Assembly: GCF_022808175.1 (NCBI RefSeq) | Contig: NZ_JALGBX010000007.1 | Location: forward strand, 288,860-352,859 | Origin: Streptomyces sp. AP-93 | GTDB taxonomy: Bacteria; Actinomycetota; Actinomycetes; Streptomycetales; Streptomycetaceae | Reading direction: 5' to 3' | Length of the DNA stretch: 64,000 bases | Part shown: piece after piece, positions 1-9,253 of the stretch | Numbering within the stretch: position 1 is the stretch's first letter | Layout: the number at the start of each line of letters is the position of its first letter | Program-made: the position numbers and the translations under genes | The notes under the pieces: model-generated | Database searches by the model: none | What the model saw: the letters and a program-made list of their open reading frames with translations, nothing else | Told to the model about the DNA's origin: nothing

Positions 1-22
1 ACGTCAGCTCGCGCAGGGCTAG
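1..22 (+). CDS. 3' end of an upstream gene (partial)
   Basis: Reading from base 2, the window opens with codons for R-Q-L-A-Q-G followed by TAG at 20-22. Codon third positions are mostly G or C, as expected for coding DNA here, and the aldehyde dehydrogenase starts 47 nt later on the same strand. Too little is present to identify the protein, and the frame could be fortuitous. Confidence 0.3.
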
Positions 23-69
23 TCGAAGCCCTGCCCCCTCGCACCCGAAACCGGAAGGCAGCCACAGCC

Positions 70-1554
70 ATGACCAAGCGCGCGCTCAGCGACCAGCCCT
101 TGGCCAACCCCGGGAAACTGTTCATCGGCGGCACCTGGGTCCCCGCCCGGGACGGCCGTACCGAACCGGACATCAGCCCCGTGGACGGCCAGGAGATCGT
201 GCCGGTGGCCCAGGCGGCCGCCGCCGACGCGGACGCGGCCGTGGCCGCCGCCCGTACGGCGTACGAGGAAGGTCCCTGGAGCAGACTGTCCGCCCAGGAG
301 CGCGCGCTGCGACTGAACCGGGTCGGGGAGCTCATCGAGCGCGACCTGGAGGAGATCGCCCTGCTGGAGACGGTGGACATGGGCAAGCCCTTCGCCTTCT
401 CCTCCACGGTCGACGCACCCATGGCCGCCCAGCTCATGCACTACTACGCCGGCGCCGTGACCCGGGTGGACGGCTCCTCACGGGCCCCGGCCGGCGGGCA
501 GCTCGCGTACACCCTGCGCGAACCGCTGGGCGTGGTCTGCGCCATCACCCCGTTCAACTTCCCGCTGCTCCTGTCGATGACGAAGATCGCCCCGGCCCTC
601 GCGGCCGGCAACACGGTGGTCCACAAGCCCTCGCCGGCCACCCCGCTCACCGCCCTGAAGATCGCCGAGCTGTTCCAGGAGGCGGAGATCCCGGACGGCG
701 TGCTGAACGTCATCACCGGTCCGGGCGTGGAACTGGGGGAGACCCTCACCGGCCACCCCGGCATCGACAAGATCGCCTTCACCGGCTCCACCTCGGTCGG
801 CCAGTCGATCATCCGCAAGGCGGCCGGCACCCTGAAGAAGGTCACGATGGAGCTCGGCGGCAAGTCCGCCAACATCGTCTTCGCCGACGCCGACCTCGAC
901 GCCGCCGAGGAACTCGCCTTCTTCGGCATCTACTACAACAAGGGCGAGATCTGCACCGCCGGCTCCCGGCTGCTGCTGCACCGCCCGATCCACGACGAGA
1001 TGGTCGAACGGCTCGTGGCCCGCGCGGCAGCCCTGCTGCCCGGCGACCCGCGCGACCCGGCCACCCTCTTCGGGCCGCTCGCCCACCGCGGCCAGTTCGA
1101 CAAGGTCAGGTCGTACATCGAGGTCGGCGAGAAGGAAGGCGCCGTCCTGCGCACCGGCGGCACTGGCTGGACCCCCGAAGGGGCCTCGTCCGAAGGCCTG
1201 TACTTCCTGCCGACCATCTTCACCGGCGTCGACAACGGCATGCGGATCGCCCAGGAGGAGATCTTCGGACCCGTCCTGTCGATCATCCCCTTCGACACCG
1301 AGGAGGACGCCGTACGCATCGCCAACGACAGCGCGTACGGCCTCGCCGCCGGCGTCCACACCAAGGACCTGCGGCGCGCCCACCGGGTCGCCTCGCAGAT
1401 CAAGGCCGGCACGGTCTGGGTCAATTGCTACAACCAGTACGACCCCGCCGTGCCCTACGGCGGCTACAAGGCCTCCGGCTACGGGCGCGAGTGCGGCCCC
1501 GAGTCCCTGGAGAGCTACACCCAGACCAAGTCGGTCTGGATCGGAATGGACTGA
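70..1554 (+). CDS. NAD(P)-dependent aldehyde dehydrogenase
   Basis: A 494-residue protein of normal length for the ALDH superfamily, which oxidises aldehydes to carboxylates in the cytoplasm. The N-terminal half carries the cofactor-binding motif 'ITPFNFPLL'. The catalytic machinery is visible as Glu261 in 'MELGGKSANIVF' and the nucleophile Cys295 in 'GEICTAGSR'. The C-terminus has the usual 'PYGGYKASGYGRE' stretch. The ATG at 70 is preceded by GGAAGG. It stands at the head of a same-strand run ending with a molybdenum hydroxylase, so it may process an aldehyde made or used by that pathway. The substrate cannot be read from sequence; betaine-aldehyde or semialdehyde dehydrogenase activity is equally possible. 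Confidence 0.9.
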   Translation: MTKRALSDQPLANPGKLFIGGTWVPARDGRTEPDISPVDGQEIVPVAQAAAADADAAVAAARTAYEEGPWSRLSAQERALRLNRVGELIERDLEEIALLETVDMGKPFAFSSTVDAPMAAQLMHYYAGAVTRVDGSSRAPAGGQLAYTLREPLGVVCAITPFNFPLLLSMTKIAPALAAGNTVVHKPSPATPLTALKIAELFQEAEIPDGVLNVITGPGVELGETLTGHPGIDKIAFTGSTSVGQSIIRKAAGTLKKVTMELGGKSANIVFADADLDAAEELAFFGIYYNKGEICTAGSRLLLHRPIHDEMVERLVARAAALLPGDPRDPATLFGPLAHRGQFDKVRSYIEVGEKEGAVLRTGGTGWTPEGASSEGLYFLPTIFTGVDNGMRIAQEEIFGPVLSIIPFDTEEDAVRIANDSAYGLAAGVHTKDLRRAHRVASQIKAGTVWVNCYNQYDPAVPYGGYKASGYGRECGPESLESYTQTKSVWIGMD

Positions 1555-1591
1555 CGTCCCCGCTCGCACTGAGACCACCTGAGGAGCCCCC

Positions 1592-2206
1592 ATGCGGATC
1601 GGCATCATCGGCACAGGCCGGATCGGATCGACCCTGGCCAGGATCCTCGTGGCGGCGGACCACCAGGTCGTGCTCGCCAACGCCCGGGGCCCGCGGAGCC
1701 TCGCGGCCCTGCTGACCGAACTGGGCCCCGCGGCCTCGGCGGCGCACCCCGCCGAGGCCGCGGCCCGGTCCGAAGTCCTCGTCCTGATGGTGCCGTTCGA
1801 CGGCGTCCAGGGACTGCTGGCGCAGGACGCCGTACGGGACACCGTGCTGGTGGACGCCACCAACGCGTTCAACGGCCCCGGCAACGCCCGCGATCTCGGC
1901 GGCCGGGGCTCCAGCGAACTCGTCGCCGAATGGTATCCGGGGACCCGGATCGTCAAATCCCTGAACACCATGCATTTCGAGACGCTCGCCGTCGCCGGAA
2001 CCGCTTCCGGGCCGCGTCTGGCCCATTTCACGGCGGGCGACGACGGGAAAGCCAAAGAAATAGTCGCGGGAATCATCACGGATCTCGGATTCGCTCCCGT
2101 GGACACCGGTCCGCTGCACTCCGGAGGAATTCTCCAGCAGCCCGGCGGACCCCTCTTCAACCGGCCGCTCACGGAAGCGCAGGCGCTGGCATGGACCTCT
2201 CACTGA
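1592..2206 (+). CDS. NADPH-dependent F420 reductase-like Rossmann oxidoreductase
   Basis: A 204-residue protein beginning with a dinucleotide-binding motif, 'MRIGIIGTGRIGSTLARIL' (GxGxxG at residues 7-12), and keeping the 'VDATNAFNG' and 'KSLNTMHFE' stretches typical of the NADP oxidoreductase coenzyme F420-dependent (Fno-like) family. Fno moves hydride between NADP and coenzyme F420. Many short homologues lack proof of F420 use, so this is a family call only. A GAGGAG Shine-Dalgarno lies just upstream. The 3' end overlaps the 2Fe-2S subunit gene by 16 nt, which ties it translationally to the molybdenum hydroxylase. The last third has noticeably fewer GC-ending codons than its neighbours. Confidence 0.75.
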   Translation: MRIGIIGTGRIGSTLARILVAADHQVVLANARGPRSLAALLTELGPAASAAHPAEAAARSEVLVLMVPFDGVQGLLAQDAVRDTVLVDATNAFNGPGNARDLGGRGSSELVAEWYPGTRIVKSLNTMHFETLAVAGTASGPRLAHFTAGDDGKAKEIVAGIITDLGFAPVDTGPLHSGGILQQPGGPLFNRPLTEAQALAWTSH

Positions 2207-2727
2207 ACGTCAACGGAAGACCCGAGCAGTTCGCGGCGCAGCCGAACGAACTGCTCGTGGAACGGCTCCGCGACGGCCTCGGACTGACCGGTACCAAGGT
2301 CGGCTGCGACACCGGACAGTGCGGAACCTGCGTCGTCCAGCTCGACGGCCGCTCCGTCAAGAGCTGCCTGATCCTCACCGCGGCAGCCGCCGGCTCCGCG
2401 GTGACCACCATCGAGGGGGTCACCACCCCCGGCGGTGAACTCAGCGTCCTCCAGGAGGCCTTGCGCCAGGAACACGGCACCCAGTGCGGCTTCTGCACCC
2501 CCGGGATGGTCATGGCCCTGGGCGAACTGGTCGACTCTGTGCTCAACAACGAGGCCGCTGACCGCGAGGCACCCACCGAGCCCGAGATCCGCGAATGGCT
2601 CACCGGCAACCTGTGCCGCTGCACGGGCTACCACAGCGTCGTACGGGGAGTGCAGCGCGCCTGCTCCGCGGCCCGCGCGCAGGTGCCCGTGGAGCAGGCC
2701 GCCGCCGCGTCCGGACAGGAGGGGTGA
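2191..2727 (+). CDS. Molybdenum hydroxylase, [2Fe-2S] subunit (CoxS/XdhA-like)
   Basis: A 178-residue small electron-transfer subunit. The plant-ferredoxin-type cluster ligands are in 'GCDTGQCGTC' with a further Cys in 'VKSC'. The C-terminal four-helix domain carries the second cluster ligands in 'QCGFCTPGM' and 'CRCTGYHSVV'. In this family electrons pass from the molybdenum site through these clusters to FAD. I chose the ATG at 2191, because the family starts directly with the ferredoxin fold; the frame is open further upstream but overlaps the preceding gene. The gene overlaps that neighbour by 16 nt and is followed after 5 nt by the large subunit, so the three subunits form one operon. The last ~20 residues are Ala-rich and poorly conserved. 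Confidence 0.9.
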   Translation: MDLSLNVNGRPEQFAAQPNELLVERLRDGLGLTGTKVGCDTGQCGTCVVQLDGRSVKSCLILTAAAAGSAVTTIEGVTTPGGELSVLQEALRQEHGTQCGFCTPGMVMALGELVDSVLNNEAADREAPTEPEIREWLTGNLCRCTGYHSVVRGVQRACSAARAQVPVEQAAAASGQEG

Positions 2728-2732
2728 GGGAG

Positions 2733-5138
2733 ATGACCGCAGTCACGGGGGAGACCCCGCTCCAGGGCAGCGGCGTGCTCGGGCAGCCGCTGGACATCCG
2801 TGAGGATCCGCAGCTCCTGCGCGGCGAGGCCACGTACGTCGGTGACATCGACCTGCCGGGCACCGCCCACATGGCGATCCTCGGCAGCCCGGTGGCCCAC
2901 GCGAAGATCCTCTCCATCGACACCAAGCCCGCCGAGCAGCTGCCGGGTGTGCTGAAGGTGGCCACCGCGGCCGACTTCACCGACGTCATGCCGCTGCCCT
3001 GCATCTGGATACCCGGCGGGGTCGAGAGCCACTTCCCGCCCCACCCCTACGGACTTCCCGGCTCCCGCCCGGTGCTGTCCGGTGACACCGTGCGCCACGT
3101 CGGCGACCCCGTCGCCGTGGTCGTCGCCGAGACCCCGCGCCAGGCCGCCGCCGCCCTCGCCGCGATCTGCGTCGAGTACGAGCCGCTGCCCGTGGTGACC
3201 CGCGCCGACGAGGCCCTCGCCGAAGGCGCCCCCCAGCTCCACGAGGCCGTCCCCGGCAACCTGAACGCGTACTGGACCTGCGGCGACAAGGACCGCACCG
3301 ACGCGGCCATCGCCGCGGCCGAGGTCACCGTCGAGCTGGACCTGGTCAACCAGCGCACCATCAACAGCCCCATCGAGCCGCGCGGCGCGGTCGGCGACCA
3401 CAACGCCGCCACCGGCGAGTACACGCTGTACGCCTCCACCCAGGGCCCGCACAACCACCGCTTCCTGCTCTCCGCCCTGGTCCTCGGCATCCCCTTCAAC
3501 AAGCTGCGGGTCATCGCCCCGACCGTCGGCGGCAGCTTCGGCACCAAGGGGTACCTGTACCCCGACATGCCGCTGGTCCTGCTGCTCTCCAAGGCGCTCG
3601 GCCGGCCCGTGAAGTGGGTCGACACCCGCACCGGGCTGATGAACTCCACCGTCCAGGGCCGCGACCACCGCCAGCACGTCACCCTGGCCGGCACCCGCGA
3701 CGGCCGGATCACCGCCGTGCGCTGCACGAGCTACGCCAACCTCGGCGCCTACCCCTCCACCATCGGCCCCGGCGTCGCCACCGCCCTGATGGGCCGCTCC
3801 ATCAGCGGCATGTACGACATCGACGCCGCCTTCTGCGAGGTCTACGCCGCCTTCACCAACACCGTCTCGCTCGGCGCCCAGCGCGGCAGCGGACGCGCGG
3901 AGGCCGCGTTCCTGATGGAGCGGCTCGTGGACCGCTACGCCTCGGAGATCGGTATGGACCCGGCGGCGGTGCGCCGCAAGAACCTGGTGCCGAAGGAGAA
4001 GTTCCCGTACGACAACGGCCTGGGCTGGACGTACGACTCGGGCGACTACCAGCTCAACTTCGACCGGGCCATCGAGCTCTCGGGCTACGCCGACATGCCC
4101 GCCCGCAAGACCGAGGCCCGCGCCCGCGGCAAGCGGCTCGGCGTCGGCATCGCCTCCTACGTGGCGATCTGCGGGGTCGGCCCCTCCACCCGGATGTCCA
4201 AGGAGGGCATGCTCGGCGGCACCTGGGAGAGCGCGAACATCCGCGTCCACCCGACCGGCGAGGTCACCGTCACCGTCGGCTCCGCCTCCACCGGCCAGAG
4301 CCACGGCACCGTCTTCGCGCAGGTCGCCGCCGACGAACTCGGCATCGACCCGGCGCAGGTCCAGGTGTACGAGGGGGATACGCAGAAGGCCCCGTACGGT
4401 CAGGGAACTTACGGCTCGCGCTCCTACAGCATGGCCGCGCCGGCCATCGCCCTCACGGCCCGGAAGATCAAGAGCAAGCTGGTCAAGGCCGGAGCCGTCT
4501 TCCTCGGCGTCCCCGAGGCCAAGGTCGTCTACGCGGACGGCAAGGTCTTCGAAGAGGGCAACGAGGAGAACACCAAGACCTTCGCCGAGCTGGCGATGGC
4601 CATGTGGTACGGCTGGGGGCTGCCGCCCGAGATCGAGCCCGCCCTCGACGAGACCACCCACTTCGACCCGCCGGACTTCAACTACCCCTTCGGGACGCAC
4701 GTCGCGGTCGTCGAGATCGACGAACTGACCGGCGAGACCGAGGTCGTGGCCTACACCGCCGTCGACGACGCCGGCAACATCGGCAACCCGAAGATCGTGC
4801 TCGGCCAGATCGAAGGCAGCATCGTGCACGGCCTCGGCCAGGCCCTCATGGAGCACGCCGAGTACGACCCGGACGGGCAGCTCGTCAGCCGCGACCTGGG
4901 CCACTACGCACTGCCGCGCGCCATCGACGCGCCCTTCTTCACCCTGGACAAGACGGTTACCCCCTCCCCGCACAACCCGCTGGGGGCCAAGGGCGCGGGC
5001 GAGATCGCCACCGTGCCGCCCGCCGCGGCCGTCGTCAACGCCGTCGTCGACGCCCTGTCCGACCTGGGCGTCCGGCACATCGACATGCCCGTCACCCCCG
5101 AGAAGGTCTGGCGCCGCCTGAGAGGGGAAACCCAGTGA
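2733..5138 (+). CDS. Molybdenum hydroxylase large subunit (xanthine dehydrogenase/CoxL-like)
   Basis: An 801-residue molybdopterin-cytosine-dinucleotide-type subunit. Visible motifs are 'GGSFGTKG' (pyranopterin binding), '[10 protein letters not shown]' in the position of the CoxL active loop, 'GQGTYGSRS', and the catalytic glutamate Glu757 in 'GAKGAGE'. True CO dehydrogenases carry a Cys in the active loop (AYRCSFR). Here that Cys is absent, so this is a form-II or aldehyde/heteroaromatic hydroxylase, not a CO dehydrogenase. The start at 2733 follows a GGAGGGGTGAGGGAG purine run, and the end overlaps the FAD subunit start (GTGA). Substrate unknown. xdhC about 6 kb downstream fits its cofactor maturation. 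Confidence 0.9.
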   Translation: MTAVTGETPLQGSGVLGQPLDIREDPQLLRGEATYVGDIDLPGTAHMAILGSPVAHAKILSIDTKPAEQLPGVLKVATAADFTDVMPLPCIWIPGGVESHFPPHPYGLPGSRPVLSGDTVRHVGDPVAVVVAETPRQAAAALAAICVEYEPLPVVTRADEALAEGAPQLHEAVPGNLNAYWTCGDKDRTDAAIAAAEVTVELDLVNQRTINSPIEPRGAVGDHNAATGEYTLYASTQGPHNHRFLLSALVLGIPFNKLRVIAPTVGGSFGTKGYLYPDMPLVLLLSKALGRPVKWVDTRTGLMNSTVQGRDHRQHVTLAGTRDGRITAVRCTSYANLGAYPSTIGPGVATALMGRSISGMYDIDAAFCEVYAAFTNTVSLGAQRGSGRAEAAFLMERLVDRYASEIGMDPAAVRRKNLVPKEKFPYDNGLGWTYDSGDYQLNFDRAIELSGYADMPARKTEARARGKRLGVGIASYVAICGVGPSTRMSKEGMLGGTWESANIRVHPTGEVTVTVGSASTGQSHGTVFAQVAADELGIDPAQVQVYEGDTQKAPYGQGTYGSRSYSMAAPAIALTARKIKSKLVKAGAVFLGVPEAKVVYADGKVFEEGNEENTKTFAELAMAMWYGWGLPPEIEPALDETTHFDPPDFNYPFGTHVAVVEIDELTGETEVVAYTAVDDAGNIGNPKIVLGQIEGSIVHGLGQALMEHAEYDPDGQLVSRDLGHYALPRAIDAPFFTLDKTVTPSPHNPLGAKGAGEIATVPPAAAVVNAVVDALSDLGVRHIDMPVTPEKVWRRLRGETQ

Positions 5139-5959
5139 TCCTCGCCGAATTCGACTACGTACGCCCCGTCGGCCTCGACGAGGCCCTGACCCTCCTGGCC
5201 GGCCGGCCCGGCGCCCGGGTGCTGGCCGGCGGGCAGAGCCTGCTGCCCGGCCTGCGCACCGGGGAGGACCGGGCCTCCCTGCTCGTCGACGTCCGCCGGC
5301 TGGAAGAGCTCCGGGGCATCGAGCGGACCCCCGCGGGGATCCGGATCGGGGCGATGACCACCCTGGCCGAACTGGCCGCGGACCACCTGCTGCGGGCCGA
5401 GGCGCCGGAGATCGCCGCCGCGGCCCGCGCCAACGGGGACCCCCAGGTGCGCAACCTCGGCACGGCCGGCGGCAACCTCGCCGCCACCGGCCGGGCCACC
5501 GACCTGCCCGTCGCCGCGATCGCCGCCGGAGCCACGGCCGAACTGGCCGGTCCGGGCGGGGCGTCGACGGTCAGCGCCGAGGAACTGGCCGCCTCCGGCG
5601 TCCCCGCGGGCACCGTCATCACCGCCCTGCTCGTCCCGGCCGGCGGCCGCGCCGCCGCCTTCGAGAAGACCGCCGACCGGGCGACCCGCTACCCGGTCTG
5701 CGCCGCCGCCGTACGCATCACCCCCGACGGGCCGCGCATCGCGGTCACCGGGGCCACCGCCCGCGCACTGCGGCTGCGCGGGGTCGAAGAACGGCTCGGC
5801 GGGGGCCCGTACACGACGCAGAGCGTGCTCGCGGCCTTCCGCGCCGAACCCCGGGAGCTGTTCGTCCCGGGGCGCGGCACCTCGGCCGAGTACCTAGGCC
5901 ACCTCGCGGGCGTACTCACCGCCCGCGCGCTCACGAGGGCCGTGCAGGCAACCGCCTGA
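5135..5959 (+). CDS. Molybdenum hydroxylase FAD subunit (CoxM-like)
   Basis: A 274-residue FAD-binding subunit of the PCMH/vanillyl-alcohol-oxidase fold. 'VLAGGQSLLPGL' near residue 35 and 'LGTAGGNLA' near residue 115 are the two FAD pyrophosphate-binding signatures of CoxM/XdhB proteins. The GTG start at 5135 overlaps the stop of the large subunit, so the order is 2Fe-2S, MoCo, FAD. In the holoenzyme this subunit takes electrons from the [2Fe-2S] subunit and passes them to NAD+, a quinone or oxygen. The C-terminal domain is slightly shorter than in typical CoxM. Confidence 0.9.
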   Translation: MILAEFDYVRPVGLDEALTLLAGRPGARVLAGGQSLLPGLRTGEDRASLLVDVRRLEELRGIERTPAGIRIGAMTTLAELAADHLLRAEAPEIAAAARANGDPQVRNLGTAGGNLAATGRATDLPVAAIAAGATAELAGPGGASTVSAEELAASGVPAGTVITALLVPAGGRAAAFEKTADRATRYPVCAAAVRITPDGPRIAVTGATARALRLRGVEERLGGGPYTTQSVLAAFRAEPRELFVPGRGTSAEYLGHLAGVLTARALTRAVQATA

Positions 5960-5985
5960 CCGCCCACGACGGGGGAGTTGAAGCA

Positions 5986-7281
5986 GTGGAACCGTTGCCC
6001 ACGACAGCGCGGACCGCGCCGTCCGCGACCACCACGGGGGACCCCTTGCGTCCAGCCGCCGGCTCCGCAGGCGCACCGGGAAGCTCCGGCTTCCGGGTCG
6101 TGGGCGCGGTCCTCGTCCTGCTGATGCTCTCCTCCTCCGTCCCCTCCGCCCTCTACGTGCTCTACCAGCAGGAGTGGGGCCTGTCCTCCGGCATGATCAC
6201 GGTGGTCTTCGCCCTGTACGCCGTCACCGTGCTCGCCGGACTCCTGCTGTTCGGCTCGCTGTCCGACACCCTCGGCCGGCGGCCCGTACTCGCCGCGGGC
6301 CTGCTCCTCGCGATCGTCTCCATGGTCCTGTTCGCCTCGGCCCAGGGCCTCGGCCTGCTGCTCGCCGCCCGCGCCGTGCAGGGGCTGGCGGTGGGCCTGG
6401 CCACCGGAGCCATGGGCGCCGCCCTGCTGGAACTCAGCCCCGGCTCCCGGCCCGCGCTCGGCGCCCAGGTCAACAGCGCCGGCCCGACCGTCGGCATCGG
6501 CCTCGGCGGCATCGGGGCCGGGCTGCTCGTGCAGTACGCGCCCGCTCCGACCGTCCTGACCTACCTGCTGCTCGTGGGGGCCTTCGCCGTCTGTCTGGCC
6601 GGCGTGGCCCGGATGGCGGAGAGCGCCCCGGGGAGGGCCGGGGGCGGGGGCGGCGGACGGCTGAAGATCGCCCCGCACCGGATCCACATCCCCGCCGCCG
6701 CGCGCGGCCGCTTCGCCGTGCTGATCCTGACCATCGTGGCCGTCTGGTCGGTCGGCGGCTTCTACCTCTCGCTCGGCCCGCACCTGGTCCTCTCCCTGCT
6801 CAGCAGCACCAACTACCTCGTCGGCGGAGCCACCGTGGCCCTCCTGGCCGGCGCCGCCACCGCCGCCCAGCTCCTGCTGGGCCGCACCGAGGCCCTGCGC
6901 ACCGCCGTCCTCGGTCTGTTCGGCCTGCTCGGCGGGCTGGCCCTGGTGCTCCTCGCGCTCGGGCTCGGCTCGGCCCCCGCGTTCCTCGTGGCCACCGCCG
7001 TCCTCGGAGCCGGCTGGGGCGCCGCCTTCCTCGGCTCCTTCCGTGCGCTGAGCGCACTGGCCGAGCCCGCACACCGGGGCGAACTGACCGCCGCGGTCTA
7101 CGTGTTCGCGTACCTCGCGATGAGCGTGCCGGCCGTGCTCGCCGGACTGCTCACCAACATCCACGGGCTCCAGCGCACCTCGGTCGGCTTCATGGCGACC
7201 GTCGCCGCGGTGTGCGCGCTCGCCCTGCTGGCCACCCTGAGGCTGGCGGCCCGGAACCGGACGGAAGGGAGCACCGCATGA
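5986..7281 (+). CDS. Major facilitator superfamily transporter
   Basis: A 431-residue membrane protein with about 12 hydrophobic segments. The loop 2-3 signature appears as 'GSLSDTLGRRPVL'. A soluble Thr/Pro/Ala-rich N-terminus of about 40 residues precedes the first membrane segment, and a Gly-rich loop with 'GRAGGGGGGRLK' marks the cytoplasmic loop between the two halves. Start is GTG at 5986, 26 nt after the hydroxylase operon and on the same strand, so a role in moving the substrate or product of the molybdenum hydroxylase is plausible. The stop overlaps the ATG of the histidine kinase (ATGA). Substrate specificity cannot be read from the sequence. Confidence 0.85.
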   Translation: MEPLPTTARTAPSATTTGDPLRPAAGSAGAPGSSGFRVVGAVLVLLMLSSSVPSALYVLYQQEWGLSSGMITVVFALYAVTVLAGLLLFGSLSDTLGRRPVLAAGLLLAIVSMVLFASAQGLGLLLAARAVQGLAVGLATGAMGAALLELSPGSRPALGAQVNSAGPTVGIGLGGIGAGLLVQYAPAPTVLTYLLLVGAFAVCLAGVARMAESAPGRAGGGGGGRLKIAPHRIHIPAAARGRFAVLILTIVAVWSVGGFYLSLGPHLVLSLLSSTNYLVGGATVALLAGAATAAQLLLGRTEALRTAVLGLFGLLGGLALVLLALGLGSAPAFLVATAVLGAGWGAAFLGSFRALSALAEPAHRGELTAAVYVFAYLAMSVPAVLAGLLTNIHGLQRTSVGFMATVAAVCALALLATLRLAARNRTEGSTA

Positions 7282-8798
7282 GCGCTGCCCCGGGTACCGC
7301 CGAGCTGCGCACCGCGCTGCGCGGGCTGGAGATCTTCGAGGGCCTCACCGAGGAGCAGCTGGACTGGCTGGTCTCGGTGTCCGCACCCCGGGTGCTCGCC
7401 GACGGTGAGGTCCTCTTCCGTGACGGGGAGGAGGCCACGGGCTTCCACGTCCTGCTCTCCGGGGGCCTCGTGGTGACCAAGGTCGTCGACGGCCGCGAGG
7501 AAGTCCTGACCCGGCACTCCACCGAGGAGGAGAGCGCGGCCGCCGAGGACCACGACGGCAAGCCCTCGGCCGCGCACCGGTTCACCGGCGAACTGCCGCT
7601 GCTGACCGACGGGGCGTACGTGGCCACGGCCGCGGCGAGCGGGCCGGCCACCACCGTGGTGGCGTACGCGAAGCCGGTCTTCTTCGAGATGCTGACCCGC
7701 TGCCACGGGGTGGCCGCCGTACTGATCCCCGTGCTGGCCTGGCGCATCAAGTCCTCGGAGGTCCAGGCCCGCAAACGGGCCACCGTCGAGGCCCTGGGCA
7801 CCCTGGCGGCCGGCCTCGCGCACGAGCTGAACAACCCGGCCGCCGCCGTGGCCCGCGCCGCGCAGGAACTGGCGCCCGCCCTGGACCAGCTCACGCGCAC
7901 CGCCCAGGCCTGGGGCGCGGCCGCCACGGACGCCGAGCGCTCCGTGTTCGACCAGCTCGCCGAGGAACTGGACAAGACGGCACCGCCGTTGGTCTCCGAT
8001 CCGCTGGACCAGGCGGACGCGGAGGAGCAGATCGCCGACTGGGCCGAGGAAGCCGGCGCGGAGCGGGCGGGGCTGCTCGGCTCGGGGGTCTGCGACCTCG
8101 GACTGGACCTGGGCGGGCTCCTGGAGCGGCTGGAGGGGGTCGGCGAGCCGGCCCTGCCCGCGGCCCTGGACCACCTGGCGGCCCTCCTGGAGATCCGCTC
8201 GCTCGCCGCCGAGCTGCGGGCGGCCGGTCCGCGGATCTCGCAGCTGGTCGCGGCCACCCGGGATTACGCCAATCTCGACCGGGCCCCCGAGCAGCGCTTC
8301 GCGGTCACCGACGGACTGGAGAACACGCTGGTCGTGCTGCGCGCCAAGCTCGCCGGGATCGGGATCGTGCGCGCGTACGAACCGGACCTGCCCGAACTGA
8401 CGGGCTATCCGAGCGAGCTGAACCAGGTGTGGACCAACCTGGTCGACAACGCGGCGGCCGCCATGGAGGGCGCCGGAACCCTCACCCTGCGCGCCCGGGT
8501 CGAAGGCGTCTGCCTGGTGGTGGAGATCGCCGACACCGGCTCGGGGATACCCGGGGAATCCCTGCCGAGGATCTTCGAACCCTTCTACACGACCAAGGAC
8601 GTGGGGAAGGGAACCGGTCTCGGTCTGCACCTCAGCTACCGCATCGTGACCCAGCGCCACCACGGTTCGATCACGGCCCGCTCGCGCCCGGGGGAGACCC
8701 GGATGACCGTACGGCTGCCGCTGTCCGGGACCGATCCGTCCTGCGCCGTTCCGGACGGCCCCACAGTTCCCACCGCTCCAACCCCATCGAAGAGTTGA
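7278..8798 (+). CDS. Cyclic-nucleotide-binding-domain sensor histidine kinase
   Basis: A 506-residue soluble kinase with no membrane segments. Residues about 10-150 form a Crp-like cyclic-nucleotide-binding domain ('GEVLFRDGEEATGFHVLLSG'). The HisKA motif 'LAHELNNP' places the phospho-acceptor at His182. The ATPase domain shows an N box ('WTNLVDNAAAAM', Asn391), 'DTGSGIP' and 'GKGTGLGLHLSY'. It is translationally coupled to the MFS gene (4-nt overlap) and followed after 12 nt by the NTF2-like gene. No response regulator lies nearby, so it is an orphan kinase whose partner must be elsewhere. The position suggests it senses the state of the hydroxylase pathway or redox/cNMP status; that is inference. 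Confidence 0.85.
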   Translation: MSAAPGTAELRTALRGLEIFEGLTEEQLDWLVSVSAPRVLADGEVLFRDGEEATGFHVLLSGGLVVTKVVDGREEVLTRHSTEEESAAAEDHDGKPSAAHRFTGELPLLTDGAYVATAAASGPATTVVAYAKPVFFEMLTRCHGVAAVLIPVLAWRIKSSEVQARKRATVEALGTLAAGLAHELNNPAAAVARAAQELAPALDQLTRTAQAWGAAATDAERSVFDQLAEELDKTAPPLVSDPLDQADAEEQIADWAEEAGAERAGLLGSGVCDLGLDLGGLLERLEGVGEPALPAALDHLAALLEIRSLAAELRAAGPRISQLVAATRDYANLDRAPEQRFAVTDGLENTLVVLRAKLAGIGIVRAYEPDLPELTGYPSELNQVWTNLVDNAAAAMEGAGTLTLRARVEGVCLVVEIADTGSGIPGESLPRIFEPFYTTKDVGKGTGLGLHLSYRIVTQRHHGSITARSRPGETRMTVRLPLSGTDPSCAVPDGPTVPTAPTPSKS

Positions 8799-8810
8799 AA
8801 GGGAGTCGAC

Positions 8811-9152
8811 ATGCCCAAGTACGACATCTCCACGCTGCACCCGGTGTTCGTCCGGCAGATGGACGCGCTCGCGGCCCTGGACATCGAGGCGGTCATGAAG
8901 AACTACACCGACGACGCGGTGCTGTTGCGCTTCGAGGGCGTCTCCGTCGGCATCGACGCGGTGCGCGAGACGTTCACCGGATACCTGACGGTGAAGCCCA
9001 CCCTCGTGGAGCTGCAGGAATACGTCGAGACCGACGACACCATCTTCTACCGGGCGATCATGAACCTGAATGGTGAACCGGAGCACGCGTTCGGGACACT
9101 TGTCGTCCGCGATGGCCGGATCTGGCGGCAGACTGCCGGATTTGGCGGCTGA
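8811..9152 (+). CDS. NTF2-like / SnoaL-like domain protein
   Basis: A 113-residue small protein with the cone-shaped alpha+beta fold typical of nuclear transport factor 2-like proteins: an N-terminal helix pair ('MDALAALDIEAVMKNYTDDAV'-like segment) then strands ending 'GTLVVRDGRIWRQTAGF'. Family members are ketosteroid isomerase-like enzymes, polyketide cyclases or ligand-binding accessory domains, so function cannot be assigned from fold alone. The gene follows the histidine kinase by 12 nt with a GAAAGGGAG ribosome-binding site and is the last gene before a terminator at 9178-9205. It is therefore probably part of the hydroxylase/kinase transcription unit. Confidence 0.7.
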   Translation: MPKYDISTLHPVFVRQMDALAALDIEAVMKNYTDDAVLLRFEGVSVGIDAVRETFTGYLTVKPTLVELQEYVETDDTIFYRAIMNLNGEPEHAFGTLVVRDGRIWRQTAGFGG

Positions 9153-9177
9153 TTGCCGAAATCTGGGTAGCGTGTGC

Positions 9178-9205
9178 GGGGAGGGTGGGGAACTGCACCC
9201 TCCCC
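9178..9205 (+). terminator. Intrinsic terminator after the hydroxylase/kinase operon
   Basis: A perfect 10-bp stem (GGGGAGGGTG / CACCCTCCCC) with an 8-nt loop begins 26 nt after the stop of the NTF2-like gene. It separates that unit from the TMEM175-like gene, whose own AT-richer leader (around 9218-9232) follows immediately. Confidence 0.7.
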
Positions 9206-9253
9206 GTATGTGCGACAGCCGTAGATATATGCAAGAACCGTGAAGGGGAGGTC

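Noticed and set aside
2628..5078. An 816-codon open frame on the minus strand opposite the molybdenum hydroxylase large subunit
   Set aside because: It is an antisense shadow produced by GC3 bias; composition is low-complexity and the plus-strand gene has clear family motifs.
2733..5138. True CO dehydrogenase (CoxL)
   Set aside because: The active-loop Cys (AYRCSFR) is absent; the loop reads [10 protein letters not shown].
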